A DNA stretch of 64,000 nt. Source: Sugiyamaella lignohabitans (Eukaryota; Ascomycota; Dipodascomycetes; Dipodascales; Trichomonascaceae). The notes beneath the pieces were generated by a model. That model ran no database searches. It worked only from the letters and a program-made list of their open reading frames with translations, and was not told where the DNA came from. The position numbers and the translations under genes were made by a program. Below are positions 56,552-64,000 of this stretch, piece by piece; the first letter of the stretch is position 1; every line of letters starts with the position of its first letter. Location: the NCBI RefSeq assembly GCF_001640025.1, contig NC_031671.1:2046001-2110000 (forward strand), in the 5' to 3' direction.

Positions 56552-58201
56552 ATGCTGAAATCAAACAGTATCCGGATATTTTTGGCTAGTTGTACACTAT
56601 CACTCATTATCCTAGTAGTGTTTTACACTCAACTGGAATGGCGGCCGTTCCTAACCAACATAATGCCAGTGCATATCATAGACTCAGAATTTCATCCGAA
56701 AGCTATAGACTTCAATGGTAAAAAGTCCAAGGTTGGAATAGTGACATTCTTGTCAACTCGTCATTCTGATAATACATTTGGTGACGGCATCGACCCCGAG
56801 AAAACAGACAAACATCTTCCTATTCAAGATCATCATAATGAAAAAGATGACTTTTTTAATGCCACCCGAGTTTTAGCATACAAACTTCTTCGTGATCCCA
56901 AAACAAAGACTCAAAAAGATATTCCATTCTTGGTCATGGTCACAAAGACCGTTGATCAATGGAAGAGAGATCAGTTGATGGCAGACGGAGCGCATGTGTT
57001 TGAAGTCGATTACATTCCTGTGCTGAAATCAATGCAGCGAGGTGAAAAAAGATGGCTCGATCAGTATACAAAGCTACGACTTTTCGAGTTGACTAATTTC
57101 GATCGCATGCTGTATATGGATGCTGATATGTTGGTGACGAGAAGTCTCGACGGCATTTTTGAAGACCCGGCCTCATATCCAATAGCAGCACCTGAAAATA
57201 AAGCCGAGCATATTCCAGATGAATATCTTTTGGCAGGTGTTGACGATGTCTATGGTACGAATAACCCAATTCCACGACCTCCATCTGATTCTTTCAATGC
57301 AGGCTTTTTTGTGTTCAAGCCTTCGACGGATCTATTTACCAAGTATCATTTGATGATGTCAAATCCTGGTCTGTATAACAGTAATCAGATGGAACAAGGA
57401 CTGTTAAACTATGTTCACAGACTGAACGGAAACTTGCCTTGGCAGCGACTGACGCCTGGTAAGTGGAGTGTCACCTGGCCCAGCTATACTGATTATAAGT
57501 ATGGTGTAGCCACTTTACACGATAAGGTCTGGTTGCCAACTCGAGACAGTCGATTACGTGAACTGTGGATGAAGGACTACAAAAACATGGTAGCTGCCAA
57601 TGGTGAAGTAAGACCCATTACTGTGGACGAGGCACTTGAAGATCTCAAGCCTCAACACACAGCCACGCAAATATCAGAACCTGCTGCAAAGACTGAGGCT
57701 ACAACTGTTTCTGAATCTGTTGCACCCGATTCTGAAGGGAAGGTTGAAAATGAGGTGGTTCCCGATGCCACAGCTGTTGCAGAAGCGACTGGTACTCCAG
57801 TTTCCGACGACTCTTTGGCAGCTGCAACAAATACAGGGGCCATAGAGAGTTCTAAACCGACAGAAAATACGGAGGTTGAACCGACGAGTAAACCCAATAT
57901 CGGAACATCCTCATCAGATATTCCCAGTGACGACGTTGACGACGTTAAACCAGAGATCATCCCGGCAGCAACTCCCGTTGCAGAAGCGTTACCGTCTTCA
58001 ACTGAAGCCGAAGCTAAGACAGATGAAGTTAAGTCAGATGAATTAGCTAGCATTCAAATTGAAGACGATGTTACTGTTGGAACCGATACAACGCTAGATG
58101 ACGCTACAAACGAGACTGAGTCTGATGAGACGCCGTATGAAGCAGAATCAACCCCATCCGTTAAAGTTGCCGTAGAGGGAACTGACGGCGATATTGTCTA
58201 A
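56552..58201 (+). CDS. GT8 family glycosyltransferase, type II membrane protein
   Basis: Predicted Golgi glycosyltransferase of the glycogenin-like GT8 family. The 549-residue protein has a short N-terminal tail and a signal anchor (IFLASCTLSLIILVVFYTQL), then the catalytic domain: KVGIVTFLSTRHSDNTFGDG, VMVTKTVDQW, LRLFELTNFDRMLYMDADMLV with the metal-binding DxD, SFNAGFFVFKPS, NQMEQGLLNYVH and the late HDKVWL. The last 180 residues are a Ser/Thr/Glu/Val/Ala-rich acidic tail of loose repeats (EVVPDATAVAEATGTPVSDDS), unusual for the family and likely luminal. Donor sugar cannot be told from sequence; yeast Gnt1-type GlcNAc transfer is one option. Glycogenin itself lacks the anchor. Confidence 0.8.
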   Translation: MLKSNSIRIFLASCTLSLIILVVFYTQLEWRPFLTNIMPVHIIDSEFHPKAIDFNGKKSKVGIVTFLSTRHSDNTFGDGIDPEKTDKHLPIQDHHNEKDDFFNATRVLAYKLLRDPKTKTQKDIPFLVMVTKTVDQWKRDQLMADGAHVFEVDYIPVLKSMQRGEKRWLDQYTKLRLFELTNFDRMLYMDADMLVTRSLDGIFEDPASYPIAAPENKAEHIPDEYLLAGVDDVYGTNNPIPRPPSDSFNAGFFVFKPSTDLFTKYHLMMSNPGLYNSNQMEQGLLNYVHRLNGNLPWQRLTPGKWSVTWPSYTDYKYGVATLHDKVWLPTRDSRLRELWMKDYKNMVAANGEVRPITVDEALEDLKPQHTATQISEPAAKTEATTVSESVAPDSEGKVENEVVPDATAVAEATGTPVSDDSLAAATNTGAIESSKPTENTEVEPTSKPNIGTSSSDIPSDDVDDVKPEIIPAATPVAEALPSSTEAEAKTDEVKSDELASIQIEDDVTVGTDTTLDDATNETESDETPYEAESTPSVKVAVEGTDGDIV

Positions 58202-58318
58202 CAAATGTAAAACATGAACATAACAGATATAATAACAAAACATATACATAAATGCATGCACTACTGACAAGTCATCCAATTGTCACTATCATTAAACAGC
58301 ACAGGGCACACCACGAAA

Positions 58319-58371
58319 GCTCGCGAAGCAAGCACAACGGGGTCTGGGGCAGCGCCCCAGCCGCCGGAGGC
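58319..58371 (-). repeat. THE unit, hybrid C/F stem
   Basis: Third stem GCTTGC/GCGAGC pairs with one G-T. Sense to SEC65, 22 bases past its stop. Confidence 0.92.
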
Positions 58372-58393
58372 AGATCCTCACACCAAACACGCT

Positions 58394-59257
58394 CTATCGA
58401 GCACGAATAATCTTCTTCTTTGGAGGTTTGACATCAGGCATGTTCAGACCAGGGAACATCTGGTTCTGCATCTGAGACATCATTTCATCAGTGGCTTCGC
58501 CTCCGCTAAGAGCTCGACTGGTCAGAGGAAGGATTGTATTGATTTTCCAGCCTGTTGGGATGGCTAAAGGCTCAGACTTTTCGGGCAATTGAATACCTTG
58601 TTGTTGGGCCAAAGAAGCGTACACGGGAGATTCTAATGGAGTCTTATCGGTAGTCGGATGGCTTTTGAGGTACTGTCCGATGAGAATATATAAATGACGT
58701 TTGTTTTTGATAGGGACTCTGCTTGTACCGTCGCGAAGCTGGACTCTGATACGGCCAGGATTGGCCCAATCCTTGGGATGGACTTTAGTGATCTCGAACA
58801 CAGTTCGAACGCCAATAGTTCGAAGTGCATCCATAATAGTCTGAGCTAATGGGTTTTCTACAGCCAGGTCTTTAGAAACCCGTCGTCCCTCAGCATGAGT
58901 TTTTGAAGCATCAAAGTACACTGGGTAAATGACCTGCCAAGTTTTGAACTGATCCATGTCTTCAGTGTTATTAATGACAGGAATGCCACCAGCAGTTGGA
59001 TAATTTGCAGGACGTCGCGAAGGATCTGGACCAGATGGAGAAGCAGTTCCCGAGCCAGCAGCAGAGCCCGAAGGAGATTCTGAAGCAGGAGCTGCTACAG
59101 CAGAAGAAGCTGGCTGCGAAGGTTCACCAAATGGAGATCTGACATTGACAGGATTGCTCTTGGCAAATGGGTTTTTAGGATCGAAATCCGAAGGATCATA
59201 ATCCATGTTATCGATATCATCGATATCATCGTCACTAATTTCCTCAAGAGTAGGCAT
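58394..59257 (-). CDS. SEC65: Signal recognition particle subunit Sec65 (SRP19)
   Basis: Binds SRP RNA and allows Srp54 to join the particle that targets ribosomes to the ER. The ATG at 59257 gives 287 residues. The N-terminal 100 residues are acidic then Ser/Pro/Ala-rich. The SRP19 domain starts at about 115: FKTWQVIYPVYFDASKTHAEGRRVSKDLAVENPLAQTIMDAL, then FEITKVHPKDWANPGRIRVQLRD and KRHLYILIGQYLK. The C-terminus has MMSQMQNQMFPGL and a basic end (KPPKKKIIRAR), as in other fungal Sec65 proteins. Confidence 0.94.
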   Translation of the reverse strand: MPTLEEISDDDIDDIDNMDYDPSDFDPKNPFAKSNPVNVRSPFGEPSQPASSAVAAPASESPSGSAAGSGTASPSGPDPSRRPANYPTAGGIPVINNTEDMDQFKTWQVIYPVYFDASKTHAEGRRVSKDLAVENPLAQTIMDALRTIGVRTVFEITKVHPKDWANPGRIRVQLRDGTSRVPIKNKRHLYILIGQYLKSHPTTDKTPLESPVYASLAQQQGIQLPEKSEPLAIPTGWKINTILPLTSRALSGGEATDEMMSQMQNQMFPGLNMPDVKPPKKKIIRAR

Positions 59258-59600
59258 TATGAAACTGAAACTGGTCAAACAAAGTCACTACAGTCGAGAA
59301 CGATCTGGCTACAGAACAGCTGTACAGAGTGTTTTTCAACAGTTGGGATCAACTCCAGTTCATAAAGTGCTTGAACCATATGTTATCAGTCCAGGGAGGG
59401 TAACACAATGATACCCCATTTTTTTCAGTTTTCGACCGACCCTCCCAACCAGGTTTACCCTGCGCTCCCGATTAGGCAATGTAATTGACTTCGAGGCTCT
59501 CGAACCCATAAAACGGAACTTATAAGCGACTAAGCCATCTAATTTTCTGATCTCTGATTTAAACTCTCAGAGACTAATTCGACTATCTCACTACCGTAGA
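59258..59600. other. Divergent promoter, SEC65 and YPQ-type gene
   Basis: 343 bases without THE or other recognised feature. Confidence 0.55.
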
Positions 59601-60915
59601 ATGGTTTTGGCACCTATATCCAACATAGATCACTATGCTGTGAGCGGGATCACTGGGTGAGTCAAGAATATCGCCCGTCCCTGCGACTACCGTCCCCGGC
59701 CCGAATATCTCCACTCCAGAGCGCTCCTGGGATCGTAGACGTCCGACTCGAGCGAAGCGAGAGGAGCCACGGGGTCTGGGGCGAAGCCCCAGCCGCCGGA
59801 GGCATGGCCGGCTCCGTCAATGAAAAGCTAACCCTTTCAGATCTATCTCCATTGCCTGCTGGATTATTGTGTTCACCCCGCAACTTTATGAAAATGTGAG
59901 TTGCTTGTGAAGCTCCCTGAATCCTCTAATTCGGTTCTATTACTGCTTGAAGAAGAAGAAAAAATTGGGAATCAGGCGTGAATACAGGGTCGAGGACTGA
60001 AAGCTAACGGGGATAGTTTAAAAGACAGAGTGCCGATGGTCTGTCACTGACGTTTATCGTGCTGTGGCTAGCCGGCGATATTTTTAATGTCATTGGTGCG
60101 ATTCTACAAGGCGTTCTTCCTACAATGGTAAGTTTTGAATCCAGCGATTTGTGATGCGTTAGTCAGAAATGTTTATGCTTGGAAAATAGGATGAGTTGGA
60201 TGGCTAACTGGGACAGATCATTCTGGCTATTTACTATACACTGGCAGATATCGTGTTACTGGGCCAGTGTCTCGTTTATAACAGGAGACAAGAGGCAGTG
60301 GACCCGTCGCATTTGTCGCCAGCGACGCCACTTTTGCACAGCGGTATTGAAGATGAAGTTGACAGCGGTTACGGAACACAAACATCGGAAGTAGTGGCCG
60401 AACCAGAATTAGAAACACCTCAGCCATTTTGGAAAACCGCTCTGTATAACACCATCATTGTCCTGCTGGTGCTGTCGGCGGGAGTCGTGGGCTGGGCTCT
60501 GTCGTCGAAAAACCAGAAACCAGATGAGCCACATATCCCCGAAGACGACACTCCACTCGAGATGAACATGCTCGGTCAAGTGTTTGGATACCTGTGTGCA
60601 GTTCTGTATTTAGGTTCACGGATTCCCCAGCTTCTGCTCAATTATAGACGCAAGTCTTGCGACGGAATCAGTTTCCTGTTTTTCCTGTTTGCATGTCTTG
60701 GAAACCTGACCTATGTCATTTCCATCCTGGCCAACGACATTTCCCGAGAGTATCTTATCATCAACGCTTCGTGGCTTATTGGAAGCGTGGGAACACTGTT
60801 TTTGGATGGAATCATCTTCATTCAGTTTTGGATCTATAGTGATCTTACCGATGATTTCGACAGCGATACGTCCTCTTCTGACTCTGGCACCGATATCGAG
60901 TCCTCCAGAGTATAG
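59601..60915 (+). CDS. YPQ1: PQ-loop vacuolar basic amino acid transporter (Ypq/PQLC2 family), four exons
   Basis: Seven-span vacuolar transporter for lysine/arginine. Exons 59601-59656, 59841-59895, 60017-60127 and 60217-60915 give 306 residues. Exon 2 encodes ISIACWIIVFTPQLYEN, the first PQ motif; exon 3 encodes SADGLSLTFIVLWLAGDIFNVIGA; exon 4 opens IILAIYYTLADIVLLGQCLVY. The second PQ motif is SRIPQLLLNYRRKSCDGISFLFF, followed by two spans and an acidic Ser-rich tail. All donors are GTGAGT or GTAAGT and each intron has GCTAAC just before its acceptor, except that the last has GGCTAAC. Intron 1 (184 bp) holds an antisense THE unit. YPQ1, YPQ2 and YPQ3 cannot be told apart here. Confidence 0.88.
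59744..59803 (-). repeat. THE unit, type A, in YPQ intron 1
   Basis: The only intronic single unit in antisense orientation. Preceded by GGGATCGTAGACGTCC, a linker remnant. Confidence 0.94.
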
Positions 60916-61277
60916 AACGAGAGCTTGGACTTCTCTACAGACCAGGTTCGCTAGAAAACCGACGCTTTCTTGTCTATTGATAATTTGTCATGAACAAACT
61001 GTTAGCGTCTTCTCGTCTATTTATACCCACTTATGACAGTATATAGTGCATTGTATATTATAAAACTTGTTATCTGACATGAGGTGTTCTGGGAGGGTGC
61101 TGCCTCCGGCGGCTGGGGCTTCGCCCCAGACCCCGCTGCTCCTCTCGCTGCGCTCGAGTCGGGCTTGGGGGGTCCAGTATTTTTGGGAAGTTCCAGTTTT
61201 TGGTGGAAATGGGGGTCGAAATCCAGGGGTAATGTACGGCTAAATTTTTTATTTTCAGATAACCCGACCTGCAGAAG
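60916..61277. other. Gap between YPQ-type gene and RRN9-like gene
   Basis: One THE unit; AT-rich sequence with CTAAATTTTTTATTTTCAG at 61241, a possible 5'UTR intron acceptor for the next gene. Confidence 0.5.
61102..61163 (+). repeat. THE unit, type A, loop TGC
   Basis: Last unit in the window; sense to the YPQ-type gene, 186 bases past its stop. Confidence 0.93.
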
Positions 61278-62921
61278 ATGCTTAATCTATCTTCAACATT
61301 TATCAACTGTGGGACCAGTACAAAAATGTCGCGAAGCGAAGATGAGGACGAAGAACTGGAAAACGAGAACTCGTTTGATGCAACAGCTGCTCGTGATTAT
61401 GCATATGAGGGTAGAAGGATTCTGGAGACCCTCGATCGGGAACAGTATGAAGACCTGGCAACCCATTTATATTCGTCTCATTTGCTGAGGCGCACCAAAT
61501 TCAATGCCCAGAGGTTTCCTCAGCCATACTGGACAGAATGGCCCCAGGCTGCTGTGGAACCAAGAGATTTTGTGGATAAGAGCTACGATCAAACTGCTTT
61601 TGAACGTAGCCAAGTTCCTGTGCCGGTTATAGATAAGGTTTATACTAGTGTCGAAAATCCACAGCGATCTGTTCTTGTACAAATGCCTGGTCTAGATTCC
61701 CTTAGACCAATGGTTTATACAGACCAGAAGATGAAATATATAGGAAGAAGGTGGGATCCCTCTGCCGAACCCCGTAAAAATTCTAGGGCTTCTAAAGCTC
61801 GTGCTGGAAAGAAGAAAGTTCAAGCCACTGATGAGGAGGATAGTGTTAGTGACGACGATAATAGGAGTCGCAGTGGAAATAGCGACAGTGAAAGTGATGA
61901 GACCAACGACGGTGCAGAATACGCTGAAAATGTGAAAAAAGAGACAGATAATGATGAAAATGTTAGGGTCAACGCAGAAGAACCTGTAGAAGAGAGGGAA
62001 AAGTTGCCTGACAACGAATCTTCAAATGGTCTTGATTCAGAAGGCGAAGGCGATGAGGCAGATAAAGACAATATCAATAGAAATGATATCTATGATGACG
62101 ATGACGACGACGATGAAGATTATTTTACGGCTGATAGTGACAAAGGATCAGGTGATATGGCTGCTGGCTCCGATGGCGAACTCAGTAGTTCAGACGACAC
62201 TTCCTTTATTGACGATAGTCCCATTGAGTTTCCTCCCATGGATAACCTAGCTAAGGCCCGCAGGATGTTGCTGTTCGAGATGAATGCAGTATTTCAGAAG
62301 AGAATACAGAAGCAAATCATAGAGTCTGGTCTTCCTATCGAGCAGAATATCGATCCTGAACCAAGGCTTAACGATCAGGCATTTGCAAGTTTAATAAGCA
62401 AATTAAACAAGAAATTAGATGATCTTGCTCATGTTAGGTATGCTCGAGCGATGTATAGGTCACGAACACGTCGATTAGAATGGTCAGATGTCGTATCGGA
62501 AGATTTCCGAGCTGGGCAGACTTTTGACCGTTGTAAGAGACTGTTCATGTTACCATTGGATGGCCAGGGACAGTCAGTGCTTAATCAGGGACTACGACCA
62601 GATGCGTTAGCAAGCCATGACAAGGCAAAACTTCGGGTCATTAATAAGCAGGATCGTATTGACGAAGACCAGCTTGCCAATGAGTATGATTATCTGGATT
62701 CCATGGCTATAGACGATTATCCCATGTGGAAAGATTCGAAATATGTTGAGCTAGTAAGCCAGGAAATGAGTTCTGCGAGGTCTAAATCTTCCATCAGGAA
62801 AAAGCGCAAGCTGGACACCAGCAACCACAGCAAAATACTTGTTGATTCAGATTCTGAAGATTACCCCATCGAGTCCAATTCTAATCCTTACGATTTCGAT
62901 GATTTATTTTTTGACAAATAA
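61278..62921 (+). CDS. RRN9: RNA polymerase I upstream activation factor subunit, Rrn9-like
   Basis: Predicted member of the upstream activation factor that recruits polymerase I to rDNA. The first ATG gives 547 residues; the in-frame ATG at 61326 (MSRSEDEDEE) is equally plausible. The conserved RRN9-type region is at about residues 50-120: ILETLDREQYEDLATHLYSSHLLRR followed by PYWTEWPQ. A long acidic, Ser-rich disordered middle (residues 170-320, with a run of Asp near 275) separates it from a second helical region (AKARRMLLFEMNAVFQKRIQKQI, RRLEWSDVVSEDFRAG). The C-terminus has a basic nuclear-signal-like IRKKRKLD and an acidic end. Assignment rests on the THLY..LLRR..W..WP pattern. Confidence 0.6.
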   Translation: MLNLSSTFINCGTSTKMSRSEDEDEELENENSFDATAARDYAYEGRRILETLDREQYEDLATHLYSSHLLRRTKFNAQRFPQPYWTEWPQAAVEPRDFVDKSYDQTAFERSQVPVPVIDKVYTSVENPQRSVLVQMPGLDSLRPMVYTDQKMKYIGRRWDPSAEPRKNSRASKARAGKKKVQATDEEDSVSDDDNRSRSGNSDSESDETNDGAEYAENVKKETDNDENVRVNAEEPVEEREKLPDNESSNGLDSEGEGDEADKDNINRNDIYDDDDDDDEDYFTADSDKGSGDMAAGSDGELSSSDDTSFIDDSPIEFPPMDNLAKARRMLLFEMNAVFQKRIQKQIIESGLPIEQNIDPEPRLNDQAFASLISKLNKKLDDLAHVRYARAMYRSRTRRLEWSDVVSEDFRAGQTFDRCKRLFMLPLDGQGQSVLNQGLRPDALASHDKAKLRVINKQDRIDEDQLANEYDYLDSMAIDDYPMWKDSKYVELVSQEMSSARSKSSIRKKRKLDTSNHSKILVDSDSEDYPIESNSNPYDFDDLFFDK

Positions 62922-63153
62922 TAGTTACGACAAACAACTGGAAAGTAGCATGCAACTATTCCATCGGCATAGGTATACACCCAGAATGGGATTCTGAACA
63001 GTACAAATTTTATATTATTTATTCGCCATATTTATCCATATTTATTGTATAATGCATCATTAAGATACAACATGGTAGCTGATGAGATTCTATTAATTCT
63101 ATCAATTTTGATATCTATATATATATAGATAGATGTAGATGGTTGTGAGAACA

Positions 63154-63843
63154 CTACTGCTTAAAGTCAGCAGTGTATCCACCCTCATTATTCTGTTTGA
63201 CATTGATATTGTCAAGACTGATACCGAAATTTTTCAAAAAATCGTTACCCATAGTTTTGAACTTAGAAATTAGTTCTTCAGCCTCCTCCTTTCTCTTCTG
63301 TTCAAGTTGAGGTTTAAGTCGTTGCAGCCTGATATTAATATCTTTGCGTCCATCTTCTCCTAGACTGACTTTTTTGTCGGTAGTCTCATCGTCTTTGAGA
63401 AGCAATTCCAAATCTTCAATTGCAGACTCTAATGAAGACCATGTATTGAGTTTCTCATTTGCGCTGGCCCTTCTTAGACGTGCTTTTGTATGCCAGCGGT
63501 CAAGATCTAGAGCCTTCGTACACGCTTCAACCGCCTCTTTGTAGTCACCAAGAAAAAAGTGGCACGCCGAGATATTACCATAATAAATTGCTATCTTATC
63601 AGACAGATAATTTGGACAGTTTTTCAATGCATTATTGTATTCAGTCAGAGCTGACTTGTAATCCCTGGCTTTAAAAAACTCATTACCGATAACTTTGAAT
63701 TGGTCAGCTTCCTTGACAAGCTTCTCTTCGATTTCTGGTGATAGCTTCTCGTCACTATCGACCGAATCATGCCACACGGTTTCCGAGTCTACATCTGACT
63801 CCGAATCTGATTTTGAACTTGATTCCGACTCCGGCCTTGCCAT
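63154..63843 (-). CDS. TPR protein of the TTC1 family
   Basis: Cytosolic tetratricopeptide protein; human TTC1 is an Hsp90/Ras-associated adaptor, fungal roles are unclear. It has 229 residues. An acidic Ser-rich N-terminus (1-35) precedes three TPR units at about 45-165 (ADQFKVIGNEFFKARDYKSALTEYNNAL, IAIYYGNISACHFFLGDYKEAVEACTKAL, TKARLRRASANEKL). The C-terminus matches TTC1 well: EAEELISKFKTMGNDFLKNFGISLDNINVKQNNEGGYTADFKQ. The ATG at 63843 is the first in frame. Downstream (62922-63153) is AT-rich with a TATATA run at 63115-63127; no THE unit is near. Confidence 0.88.
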   Translation of the reverse strand: MARPESESSSKSDSESDVDSETVWHDSVDSDEKLSPEIEEKLVKEADQFKVIGNEFFKARDYKSALTEYNNALKNCPNYLSDKIAIYYGNISACHFFLGDYKEAVEACTKALDLDRWHTKARLRRASANEKLNTWSSLESAIEDLELLLKDDETTDKKVSLGEDGRKDINIRLQRLKPQLEQKRKEEAEELISKFKTMGNDFLKNFGISLDNINVKQNNEGGYTADFKQ

Positions 63844-64000
63844 ACTTGTAAAAAAGCTGAGATCTATTGAACTGAATTATAACATGAACCGCTGTCAGCA
63901 GATAGCGTTCACTTACATACGACCTAACCGCTATCTCGAGCCCGATCTAGGAAATTCCACCGAAGATCAATTTCACTTAAATCTATACTTTGAAATGTCA

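Noticed and set aside
560..61163. THE units as a nuclear copy of mitochondrial DNA or organellar contamination
   Set aside because: Units are embedded among nuclear genes with spliceosomal introns and in introns themselves; no mitochondrial genes are present.

Overview
This window is nuclear DNA of an ascomycete yeast. The genes are recognisably fungal (OLE1, URA5, MET8, ENT1/2, SGF73, SEC65, VMA10, GPI-anchored GH76 enzymes). Several carry short spliceosomal introns with GTAAGT, GTATGT, GTGAGT or GTACGT donors and a (TA)CTAAC branch site only a few bases before the AG. CTG reads sensibly as leucine. The intron-rich small genes (VMA10 with 4 introns, TVP15 with 3, the YPQ transporter with 3, INH1 with 2) and the near-acceptor branch sites suggest an early-branching Saccharomycotina lineage, such as the Dipodascales/Trichomonascaceae (Sugiyamaella or Blastobotrys type). 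The species is an inference.

I count 31 protein genes (one cut by the left edge) and two tRNA genes. From left to right: end of an unrecognised gene; INH1 (ATPase inhibitor); SGF73 (SAGA); a secreted cysteine-motif protein; 14-3-3; TVP15; U5-40K WD40 protein; LAA2-like AP-1 accessory protein; membrane J-protein; EFM3-like methyltransferase; OLE1; a small secreted orphan; MET8; a coilin-like protein; BCD1; VMA10; MSC7; mitochondrial RRF1; RPL10; tRNA-Pro(AGG); DLT1; epsin ENT1/2; dienelactone hydrolase; two tail-to-tail DFG5/DCW1 paralogs; tRNA-Thr(AGT); a Cep57-domain (Ppc89-like) protein; URA5; a GT8 glycosyltransferase; SEC65; a YPQ-type PQ-loop transporter; an RRN9-like factor; a TTC1-like TPR protein. 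These are unrelated housekeeping genes with no functional cluster.

The remarkable content is a GC-rich repeat family, called here THE (triple-hairpin element). A unit of about 55-60 bp starts GCCTCCGGCGGCTGGGGC and folds into three consecutive hairpins, each with a 3-nt loop: GCC/GGC, CTGGGGC/GCCCCAG, and a third hairpin whose stem sequence varies between copies but stays paired. Third-hairpin types used below, as stem halves around a loop that is usually TTC: A = CTCTCGC/GCTCGAG (two central mismatches); B = CTCCTGC/GCAGGAG; C = GCTCGC/GCGAGC; D = GCTCCGC/GCGGAGC; E = CCTCTGC/GCAGAGG; F = GCTTGC/GCAAGC; G = CTCCTCGAGC/GCTCGAGGAG. About 72 units occur at about 60 places. Twelve are head-to-head pairs; eleven of these pair one A unit with one B unit, and ten of the twelve are 134-139 bp long.

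Units sit in introns, in one open reading frame (LAA2-like), and above all just after stop codons. In 20 of 31 genes a unit in sense orientation begins 8-104 bases beyond the stop. Convergent gene pairs usually carry an inward-facing pair, so each transcript would end with its own sense copy. The right end (after 61.2 kb) and the 54.3-58.3 kb stretch are free of units. Long gaps between genes hold little else that I can recognise.
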